64,000 bases of DNA from Halorubrum salinum. Lineage in GTDB: Archaea > Halobacteriota > Halobacteria > Halobacteriales > Haloferacaceae. The DNA is taken from positions 310,001 through 374,000 of the forward strand of contig NZ_JANHDO010000003.1 in NCBI RefSeq assembly GCF_024494575.1, written 5' to 3'. Position 1 is the first letter of the stretch, and each line of letters starts with the position of its first letter. The notes beneath the pieces were generated by a model, which was not told the origin of the DNA, searched no databases, and saw nothing but the letters and a program-made list of their open reading frames with translations. Of this stretch, positions 57,686 to 64,000 are shown piece after piece. The position numbers were made by a program, and so were the translations under genes.

Positions 57686-59581
57686 TTAGTCACCTGCGGC
57701 TGGGACGAAGGTGGTCTGGTGGCCGGACGCGTCGCCGTCGCCCTCGATGATGGCGGCCTCGAACCCGTCGACGATCTCCGCCGGCTCGAACGGGTTCCCG
57801 TTGTACTTCAGCAGGCTCGACAGCCTCTCGCCGTAGCGGCCGAGGTTCTTCTGGATGAGCCCGCGGAACTGTCCCGAAGCGGTCATCTCGACGACGAGCA
57901 CCTCGTCGACGCTCTCGACGAACGCCTCGACCTGCTCGGTCGGGAACGGGAGCATGTCGGAGACGCCGTACGACTTCACCGAGACTCCGGCGTCGTTGAG
58001 CCGACCCACGGCCTCCTCGACCGTGCCCTGCTGGCTCCCGAAGGTGAGGATCCCGTACTGGGCGTCCTCGGGACCGGCGTACGAGCCGGTGTCCTCGGCG
58101 TCGAGGTCGGCGCGGATCGCCTCCAGCTTCTGTGTCCGCCGGTCGATCTGCGCGACGCGGTTGTCGGGGGACTCGGCGATGTGGCCGGTCGGGTCGTGTT
58201 CGTTGCCGGTCGCGAGGAAGCGACCGCCCTTCTGGCCCGGCAGCGAGCGCGGTGAGACGCCGTCGTCGACGTCGTGTTGGAACCGGTGGAACTTCCCGTC
58301 GGCCGAGTGGGGCTGCTCCGCGAGCGCGTCTTCGGTCAGCGTCTTGCCGAGCGTCGGGTTGGGTTCGCGATCGAAGTGGCTCTTGGGAACGTTGACGAGT
58401 TCGCCGCCGAGCTTCTGGTCGTACAGCAGGATCGACGGGATCTGGTACTCGTAGGCCAGCCGGAAGGCGAGCCGCGACTGCTCGTAGGCCTCCTCGACGG
58501 TTCCCGGCGCCAAGACGACGCGCTGGGAGTCGCCCTGTGAGGTGTACAGGACGTGTTCGAGGTCGGACTGCTCCGGCTTCGTCGGCATGCCGGTCGAGGG
58601 ACCGGCGCGCATGGCCTCGACCAAGACGACGGGCGTCTCCGTCATCTCGGCGAGCCCGAGCGGCTCGGACATCAGCGCGAAGCCGCCCCCGGAGGAGCCG
58701 GACATGGCCTTGACGCCGGCGTGCGACGCACCGACCGCGAGCGCGGCCGCCGCGATCTCGTCTTCGACCTGCTCCGAGATCCCGCCGAGCTTCGGCAGGT
58801 GTTTCGTCATGATGGTGAACACCTCGGTCCACGGCGTCATCGGGTAGCCGGCGATGAACCGGCAGCCCTCGTCGATGGCACCGTAGGAGATCGCGTCCGA
58901 CCCGGACATGAGAAGCTGCGTCTCGTCGTGCTCGCCGGTCGGTACGGCTACGTCGGGCGCGTCGACGTCGTACTCCTCTTGGACCTGGTTGTACGCGGTC
59001 TCGAGGATCTCGAGGTTCGGGTCGAGGATCTTCTCCGGCATCGCGTCGCGCATGAGGTCCTCGACGTGCTCGGGGTCCATCCCGATCAACGCGAGGGTCG
59101 CGCCGACTCCGGCGGTGTTGCGCATGACTTCCCGGCCCATGTCGCGGGCGAGCCCGCGGAGGTCGAGCGGGTAGACGTGCCAGTTGTTCTCCTCGGCGCG
59201 CTCCTCGAAGTTCGGGATCTCGGAGGCGTCGAGCAGGCCCTCGTCGTACACGATGACCCCGCCCTCGCGAAGCTCGTCGAGGTTCTCCGAGAGCGGCTTG
59301 ACCTCTTCGTTCCCGTAGACGGCTTCCTCCTGCGGGTTACGGGCGAACGAGTCGCCGAGCGCCAAGAGGAAGTTGTACCCGTCGCCGCGGGACTGTACCG
59401 GGTCCGCGGACGCGCGGACCTCGGTGTACGTGTGGCCGCCGCGAATCCGCGACGGGTAATGGCGATGCGTGAAGACGTTCAGCCCCGAGCGCATCAGGGC
59501 CTTCGCGAAGTTCTGGCTCGTCGAAGCGATCCCGTCACCGGATCCCCCCGATATTCGCCAGATGAGTTCATCGTCAGTCAT
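57686..59581 (-). CDS. korA: 2-oxoacid:ferredoxin oxidoreductase, alpha subunit (gamma-alpha fusion)
   Basis: A 631-residue fusion of a gamma domain (about 1-200: RISGGSGDGIASTSQNFAKA, then RIRGGHTYTEVR) and an alpha pyrimidine-binding domain (about 205-400: GSDAISYGAIDEGCRFIAGYPMTPWTE) with a C-terminal transketolase-like domain (GSQQGTVEEAV near 510). This is the usual KorA layout in Halobacterium. The MSGSSGGGFALMSE region contributes to the TPP site. With KorB it feeds reduced ferredoxin to the cell. It is divergent from dphB. Confidence 0.95.
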   Translation of the reverse strand: MTDDELIWRISGGSGDGIASTSQNFAKALMRSGLNVFTHRHYPSRIRGGHTYTEVRASADPVQSRGDGYNFLLALGDSFARNPQEEAVYGNEEVKPLSENLDELREGGVIVYDEGLLDASEIPNFEERAEENNWHVYPLDLRGLARDMGREVMRNTAGVGATLALIGMDPEHVEDLMRDAMPEKILDPNLEILETAYNQVQEEYDVDAPDVAVPTGEHDETQLLMSGSDAISYGAIDEGCRFIAGYPMTPWTEVFTIMTKHLPKLGGISEQVEDEIAAAALAVGASHAGVKAMSGSSGGGFALMSEPLGLAEMTETPVVLVEAMRAGPSTGMPTKPEQSDLEHVLYTSQGDSQRVVLAPGTVEEAYEQSRLAFRLAYEYQIPSILLYDQKLGGELVNVPKSHFDREPNPTLGKTLTEDALAEQPHSADGKFHRFQHDVDDGVSPRSLPGQKGGRFLATGNEHDPTGHIAESPDNRVAQIDRRTQKLEAIRADLDAEDTGSYAGPEDAQYGILTFGSQQGTVEEAVGRLNDAGVSVKSYGVSDMLPFPTEQVEAFVESVDEVLVVEMTASGQFRGLIQKNLGRYGERLSSLLKYNGNPFEPAEIVDGFEAAIIEGDGDASGHQTTFVPAAGD

Positions 59582-59744
59582 AGTGGTATGTGAGCCCGTG
59601 TAGGCCTCGTAGCTTGGGGTTGTGTCGGTTACCTCTTAGTGCTTGCTATGGAATCACAAGAGACGATCGTGAAGAATACCGGACCGCTCTCCGTCGGCGA
59701 CGCGGTTCCGGGTCACTTTAACGGTCTCCGCTCCGACCAGTGGC

Positions 59745-60542
59745 ATGCTCACCTTCATCGGGCTCGGCCTCTACGACGAGCGGTCGGTCACCGTCGAGGG
59801 GCGCGAGGCGATCCGGGCGGCCGACCGCGTCTTCGCCGAGTTCTACACCAGCAAGCTCGTCGGCGCGGACGTGGCCGACCTGCAGGCGTACCACGACGTC
59901 GACATCGAGGTCCGTCCGCGCGAGGGCGTCGAACAGGACCCGGAGGCGATCCTCGACGCGGCCGCGGACGGCGACGCCGCGTTCCTGACGGCGGGCGATA
60001 CGATGATCTCGACGACCCACACGGACCTCCGGCTCCGCGCCGCGGAGCGCGGGATCGACACGCGCGTGATCCACGGCGTGACGGCGCAGTCGGCCGCGTC
60101 GAGTCTCACCGGCCTCCAGAACTACCGGTTCGGGAAGGCGACGACCCTCCCGTTTCCGTACGCACACGGCGGCGACGACGTGCCACAGAGCGTGATCGAA
60201 ACGATCGAGGCGAACCGCGAGCGCGGGCTCCACACGGTCGTCTACCTCGATATCAAGGTCGGGACCGGTCCGACGGGGCCGGATCCCGACCACGAGGAGT
60301 ACATGACCGCGGACGTCGCCGCCGAGCTGCTCGCCGAGGGATGGGAAGACGTGCTGGCGGTGGTCGTCGCCCGCGCCGGCTCCCCCGACGCCGTCGTCAC
60401 CGCCGATCGGCTTTCGGCGCTCGCAGACCGCGACTTCGGCGACCCGCTCCACCTGCTCGTGATCCCCGGCGACCTCCATCACGTCGAAGCCGACGCGCTC
60501 GCCGGGCTGGCGGGCGCACCGGACGACCTCGTCGAACGGTGA
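59745..60542 (+). CDS. dphB: Diphthine synthase
   Basis: A 265-residue SAM-dependent methyltransferase that methylates the modified histidine of elongation factor 2 in diphthamide synthesis, a marker of archaea and eukaryotes. Conserved parts are MLTFIGLGLYDERSVTVEG at the N-terminus, AEFYTSKL, LTAGDTMISTTHTDLRL (SAM pocket), SLTGLQNYRFGKATTLPFP and a C-terminal LLVIPGDLHHVEADAL. A TATA-like CACTTTAACG lies about 24-33 bases before the ATG. It is divergent from korA. Confidence 0.96.
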   Translation: MLTFIGLGLYDERSVTVEGREAIRAADRVFAEFYTSKLVGADVADLQAYHDVDIEVRPREGVEQDPEAILDAAADGDAAFLTAGDTMISTTHTDLRLRAAERGIDTRVIHGVTAQSAASSLTGLQNYRFGKATTLPFPYAHGGDDVPQSVIETIEANRERGLHTVVYLDIKVGTGPTGPDPDHEEYMTADVAAELLAEGWEDVLAVVVARAGSPDAVVTADRLSALADRDFGDPLHLLVIPGDLHHVEADALAGLAGAPDDLVER

Positions 60543-60606
60543 GTCGCCACAGCCCGTCGCGTCGCGACCCCACGTTTGATATCGACGTAGCACGGTACCA
60601 TGTCTC

Positions 60607-60990
60607 ATGGACTCACCAGCAGTCGAAGCGATCATGTCGACGGACCTCGTCACGATCGGACCGGACGCGACCGCGGCCGACGCCGCGGCGCTGATGCTCG
60701 AAACCGGCGTAAACTCCGTGTTGGTCGTCGACGGGGGTCGGCTCACGGGACTCATCACCGCCACCGATTTCGTCTCGCTGGTCCACGAGAACGACCCGGA
60801 AGACGAGACGCCCGTCGACGCGTTCATGACGCACGACGTCGTCACGGTCGGGCCGGACGACACCGTCGAAGAGCTGGCCGAGCCGACGGCGCACGGGTAC
60901 ACCCACCTACCGGTGACCACCGGGGACGACGAGCTGATCGGGATGGTCTCTTCGACCGACCTCACGGCGTTTCTCTCGAAGGCGCAGTAG
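60607..60990 (+). CDS. Stand-alone CBS-domain-pair protein
   Basis: A 127-residue protein made of two CBS motifs: first IMSTDLVTIGPDATAADAA with GLITATDFVSL, then FMTHDVVTVGPDDTVEELA with GMVSSTDLTAF. Such Bateman modules bind AMP, ATP, NAD or SAM and regulate partner proteins. There is no other domain. It is followed 68 bases later by a second CBS protein. The partner is unknown. Confidence 0.88.
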   Translation: MDSPAVEAIMSTDLVTIGPDATAADAAALMLETGVNSVLVVDGGRLTGLITATDFVSLVHENDPEDETPVDAFMTHDVVTVGPDDTVEELAEPTAHGYTHLPVTTGDDELIGMVSSTDLTAFLSKAQ

Positions 60991-61029
60991 CGACGGGGCA
61001 CCCCGACCCCGGTGGGTGTTCCGGAAGAG

Positions 61030-61038
61030 TAATTTAAC
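61030..61038 (+). promoter_or_regulatory. TATA box of the second CBS gene
   Basis: TAATTTAAC lies 21-29 bases before the ATG at 61059, so the gene has its own promoter. Confidence 0.5.
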
Positions 61039-61058
61039 GTGATAGCACACACCACTGC

Positions 61059-61433
61059 ATGGATCTGAACGATCGGACCCGCGTCAGCGACGTCATGTCG
61101 ACACCACTGGAGACGATCGGCGCGGACGAACCGCTGCGAGACGCGGCGAGACGGATGCACGACGACGGGATCAGCGCGCTCGTCGTCACGACGGGCGGCG
61201 GCTGTATCGTCACCCAGAGCGATATCGTCGGCGCGGTCGCCGAGGCGCGCGACGTCGAATCGACGACGGTTCGAGACGTGATGACGGAGAACGTCGAGAC
61301 CGTGACTCCCGATCTGATGATGGAGGAAGTCGCGGCGATGATGACCATGTACGGCGTCAAACACCTCCCGGTCGTCGACGACGACTACGTCGGGATGGTC
61401 TCCTCGACGGACGTGGCCGAGCACCTCTCGTGA
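61059..61433 (+). CDS. Second stand-alone CBS-domain-pair protein
   Basis: A 124-residue Bateman module related to the preceding gene: VMSTPLETIGADEPLRDAARRM with CIVTQSDIVGAV, then VMTENVETVTPDLMMEEVAAMM with GMVSSTDVAEHL. The pair probably arose by duplication, but each has its own promoter. The family binds adenine-containing ligands. It is convergent with the MgtC-like membrane protein gene, only 25 bases away. Confidence 0.88.
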   Translation: MDLNDRTRVSDVMSTPLETIGADEPLRDAARRMHDDGISALVVTTGGGCIVTQSDIVGAVAEARDVESTTVRDVMTENVETVTPDLMMEEVAAMMTMYGVKHLPVVDDDYVGMVSSTDVAEHLS

Positions 61434-61458
61434 CGGTCTGACGAGCCGTTCGTACCGG

Positions 61459-62706
61459 TCACAGGACCAACAGCGGAACGCCCGCGACGACGCCCGCGGC
61501 GATCAACACGAGGTTCCAGACGAACACCGGTCGAACGAGTTCTCGCGAGACGCTCGCGGCGAAGGCGGTCTTCACGAGGATGCTCGCTACCGTTCCGGCG
61601 ATCACGCCCGCGACCGCGGTTTCGACGCCGATCTGTCCGGTTCCGAGAAGCGACACCGCCGTCGCCGTCGAGGTCCCCGAAGAGACGAGACCGGAGAGGA
61701 ACGACGTGGCGACGAATCCGCCCGCGCCGAAGGCGCGCTCCGCGCCCGCAGAGACGAACAGGACCGCGAGGAACAGCGCGCCGAACGTCAGCGCGTTCCG
61801 GAGGCTGAACGGCGAGGTGAGGTCCGTCTCTATCGGCGTCTCCCAGTCGCTTCGCCACACCGCGACGGCCACCCCGACGACCGTGATCGCGCCGAGAGGC
61901 ACGCCGACGACGAGGGCGGCGTCCGGTACGAAGACGGCGACGACCGCGGCGTTTCGAAGCGCCATCGCCGCGTTCGCGAGCAGGATCGACCCGACGGCGA
62001 CGCGTCGGAGGTCTTCGCGCCCCCGCGCTCGCTTGGCCATCTCGGCGACGACCGCGGTGGAGTTCACGAGCCCGCCGAAGAAGCCGGTGACCGCGTACCC
62101 CCTGCTCTGGTACCGCTTCACGAGCACGTAGTTCACGAAGCCGATACCGCTGACCGCGACGACGAGCGACCAGACGAGCCGCGGCTGGATCGCCCCCCAC
62201 GGGTCGACGGTCTCCGTCGGAAGCAGCGGGAAGACGACGAACGCGAGGATGGTGAACTCGACGGCGCTTCGCACCTCCTCTCTGGAGAGTCCCCACGCGA
62301 ACTGGTGAAGCTCGCGTTTCAACACCAGGAGCAGCGAGGAGAGCACGGCCACCGTCACCGCCTCGATGAAGAACTCGTTCGCGACCAGCGCGCCCACTCC
62401 GTAGGTGACGAGCATCGAGACGGACGTCGTGAGCGAGAGCCCCTCGACGTCGGATTCAACGAAGCTGCGGACCGCGAGCAGCACCGCGATGACGACGATG
62501 AGGATCCCCCCGACGATCAGGAGCCCGTCGCTGTCGACGAGAGAGAACACCGCGGCCGAGAGGCTGATCAGCGCGAACGTCCGTATCCCGGCCGACTTGT
62601 GGGACCACTCCCGCTCCAGTCCGAGGAACATCCCGAGCGCCGTCGCCAACGCCAGCTTGGCGACGTTCGTCTGGAGGTACACGAGCGGGTCGACCGCGTC
62701 TACCAT
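61459..62706 (-). CDS. MgtC/SapB and DUF4010-type membrane protein
   Basis: A 415-residue protein with about twelve hydrophobic segments. The N-terminal third matches MgtC/SapB (LALATALGMFLGLEREW, SAGIRTFALISL, with the conserved basic and acidic residues). The rest is the DUF4010 region (GFFGGLVNSTAVVAEMAKRA, then SFLSGLVSSGTSTATAV). MgtC-like proteins have been tied to magnesium stress and ATP-synthase inhibition in bacteria; the longer archaeal forms may be transporters. I use the ATG at 62706; a GTG at 62715 is also possible. Confidence 0.88.
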   Translation of the reverse strand: MVDAVDPLVYLQTNVAKLALATALGMFLGLEREWSHKSAGIRTFALISLSAAVFSLVDSDGLLIVGGILIVVIAVLLAVRSFVESDVEGLSLTTSVSMLVTYGVGALVANEFFIEAVTVAVLSSLLLVLKRELHQFAWGLSREEVRSAVEFTILAFVVFPLLPTETVDPWGAIQPRLVWSLVVAVSGIGFVNYVLVKRYQSRGYAVTGFFGGLVNSTAVVAEMAKRARGREDLRRVAVGSILLANAAMALRNAAVVAVFVPDAALVVGVPLGAITVVGVAVAVWRSDWETPIETDLTSPFSLRNALTFGALFLAVLFVSAGAERAFGAGGFVATSFLSGLVSSGTSTATAVSLLGTGQIGVETAVAGVIAGTVASILVKTAFAASVSRELVRPVFVWNLVLIAAGVVAGVPLLVL

Positions 62707-62835
62707 CTCCACCACCGCCGGGTCGCGAACCCGCGCCCGTTCGCCGTCGAAGCTGTACCTCGCATACGCCGAACCACTCGACAGCGACGCCTATAGTTTG
62801 CCATGCAACGCGTTACCCGGCGACGGCCGCTCCGG

Positions 62836-63798
62836 TCACCGGTTCGTCGGCTCTCGCGGAAGGTCGAGCGACTCGGTGAGGTCGTGCTCCTCGCCCGTGA
62901 GGAGGTACAGCACGTCTTCGAGGATGACGACGAGTTCGGGCATCTGTCGCACCACGAGGAACGTGATCCCGACGAGCGCGACGACCGCGAGGAGTTGGCT
63001 CATGATCCGGTCTGAGATCAGAAAGGAGACGCGGTACGGGTCGGTCGCGCCGAACATCGTCAACACGAGATCGGGGTACCAGTGCATGTACTGGTTGCCG
63101 GCGACGACGGAGATGAACGTGGTCCGGAGGATGTTGAGGACGTAGATGAGCGGGAGCGACACCGCGAGCGCGCGGAACTTCCGCGACAGCGGAGCCTGCA
63201 CCGCGGCGACGAGCCCGCCGAAGATCGCCATGCTCCCGAGTCCCGTACACGCCAGCACGATGTGGATGACGACGGTGTGGCCGTCCTCAAGCGTCCACGA
63301 GTACGCCGCGTCGTACCCCTCGCTGCTCGTCACCGCCTCGGGCGCGTAGCCGAGCAGGTCGATGAGCGCCCCGGTTTGCGCCGCGACGATCTCGATCAGC
63401 ACCCGTCGCGGCTCCGGAACCGCAACGCCCGCGACGGTGAACGCCGGGATCGTCTCGAACGGGAGGTAGATGAACAGCATGATCGCGATCGCTCGCGTGA
63501 GGGTGAAAAGCGACGCGCGACCGCTGTACAGCAGGTAGCCGGCGTACACGCTCGCGGGAAAGCCCACGAGCGCGAGGATCGACTCGACGTAGCTCTGGTG
63601 TTCGAACGCGAAGTACGGCACCGTCGACAGCCAGAACAGCCCGAACAGCGCCCACGTCCCGGCCGCGAGCGCGCGTCCGGCCGCCAGCCCGCGGCTGTCC
63701 AGAAGCCACGCCGTGGCGAACAAGATCGCGACGATCCACGCGAACGTGAACGTGTCCGGGATAAGGCTCAAAACCGCCGGCACGCCGGAACCGAACAT
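62836..63798 (-). CDS. artA: Archaeosortase A
   Basis: A 320-residue membrane protein with about nine hydrophobic segments. The catalytic triad-like residues of exosortases/archaeosortases are in place: C184 in ACTGLGS, R225 in NILRTTF and R256 in DPYRVSF, close to the numbering reported for Haloferax ArtA. It processes PGF-CTERM proteins such as the S-layer glycoprotein and attaches a lipid to their C-terminus. A TATA-like element lies 23-30 bases before the ATG. No PGF-CTERM substrate gene is seen in this window. Confidence 0.96.
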   Translation of the reverse strand: MFGSGVPAVLSLIPDTFTFAWIVAILFATAWLLDSRGLAAGRALAAGTWALFGLFWLSTVPYFAFEHQSYVESILALVGFPASVYAGYLLYSGRASLFTLTRAIAIMLFIYLPFETIPAFTVAGVAVPEPRRVLIEIVAAQTGALIDLLGYAPEAVTSSEGYDAAYSWTLEDGHTVVIHIVLACTGLGSMAIFGGLVAAVQAPLSRKFRALAVSLPLIYVLNILRTTFISVVAGNQYMHWYPDLVLTMFGATDPYRVSFLISDRIMSQLLAVVALVGITFLVVRQMPELVVILEDVLYLLTGEEHDLTESLDLPREPTNR

Positions 63799-63820
63799 AT
63801 CCGACCTGTCGGTCGTCGCC

Positions 63821-63828
63821 GAATAAAG
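63821..63828 (-). promoter_or_regulatory. TATA-like element of artA
   Basis: On the minus strand CTTTATTC lies 23-30 bases before the ATG at 63798. Confidence 0.45.
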
Positions 63829-63913
63829 CCCTTGTCGTTGCCGACGATGCGTCGGGTATCCGGACGCGGGACGAGAACGGGAGTTCGGCGGCGTCGGGTC
63901 GCCGCCGATCCGA

Positions 63914-64000
63914 TCAGCGTTCGTCCGAGTCGAGCACGCGGATCTGGTCCCCGCGCACGGTGACCGGAATCGGGACGGTCGCCTCGTACAGCTCGACGGT
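63914..64000 (-). CDS. C-terminal end of an unidentified gene
   Basis: On the minus strand an open frame enters from the window edge and stops at 63914, giving 28 residues (TVELYEATVPIPVTVRGDQI and a short acidic tail ending in SDER). The codon use is like that of the neighbouring genes and it ends just upstream of artA, so it is probably the tail of a real gene. It is too short to identify. Confidence 0.5.
   Translation of the reverse strand, partial: TVELYEATVPIPVTVRGDQIRVLDSDER

Noticed and set aside
1-64000. CRISPR arrays, rRNA operons, transposases, integrases or a replication origin
   Set aside because: I looked for regular repeats with spacers, long rRNA-like conserved blocks and typical mobile-element proteins and found none. 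No orc1/cdc6 gene with origin repeats is present either.

Overview
This 64 kb window comes from a haloarchaeon, most likely a Halorubrum-like member of the Halobacteria. The DNA is very GC-rich and nearly every protein is strongly acidic. Promoters are archaeal TATA boxes about 25-30 bases ahead of start codons, with little leader. Marker genes agree: archaeosortase A, diphthine synthase, KorAB 2-oxoacid:ferredoxin oxidoreductase, an AglM-type sugar-nucleotide dehydrogenase, a Tsr3-type rRNA modification enzyme and several small haloarchaeal zinc or membrane proteins. I place 65 protein-coding genes (the first and last are cut by the window edges, and two are weak small ORFs) and one tRNA-Gly(CCC).

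Positions 1-24,650 are dominated by a catabolic island. It begins with the end of a MaeB-type malic enzyme and a fused FAD/Fe-S 2-hydroxyacid dehydrogenase. A class III CoA-transferase/crotonase pair is divergent from a tartrate/D-malate-type decarboxylating dehydrogenase. Next come a universal stress protein and a tripartite tricarboxylate transporter (TctC, TctB, TctA). These are followed by a thiolase-like protein with its zinc-ribbon/OB partner, a VOC protein, a quinone oxidoreductase, a second class III CoA-transferase, an MFS carrier and an IclR regulator. The island ends with a MOFRL glycerate kinase divergent from a LarA-like racemase, an atypical SDR and a second crotonase. The simplest reading is uptake and breakdown of small hydroxy-di/tricarboxylates of the tartrate/malate type, with D-glycerate fed to glycolysis and an extra CoA-ester branch of unknown substrate. 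Several enzymes have altered catalytic residues (thiolase Cys to Ser, SDR Tyr/Lys to Ser/Arg, crotonase Glu changes), so their exact reactions are open.

Positions 24,700-47,100 are mostly housekeeping: chorismate synthase, a ZIP transporter, AglM, an AlkP-superfamily phosphatase, a CysD-like protein without CysN, a PHP-domain protein, Tsr3, a peroxiredoxin, tRNA-Gly with duplicated 3' fragments, NAD synthetase, an MFS exporter, a prephenate dehydrogenase-like protein, an Rsm22-like methyltransferase, an SRAP DNA-protein crosslink protein, a DEDD exonuclease and a siroheme nitrite/sulfite reductase.

Positions 47,100-64,000 hold an HTH-CBS regulator, a 2-oxoacid dehydrogenase E1-alpha/E1-beta/free lipoyl-domain operon next to methylglyoxal synthase, an Lrp-family regulator divergent from isoleucyl-tRNA synthetase, a GNAT acetyltransferase, korAB with a downstream Lrp gene, diphthine synthase, two stand-alone CBS proteins, an MgtC/DUF4010 membrane protein and archaeosortase A.

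I see no CRISPR array, rRNA gene, transposase, integrase or clear prophage. The only trace of possible mobile activity is the set of duplicated tRNA-Gly 3' ends at 36,343-36,557.
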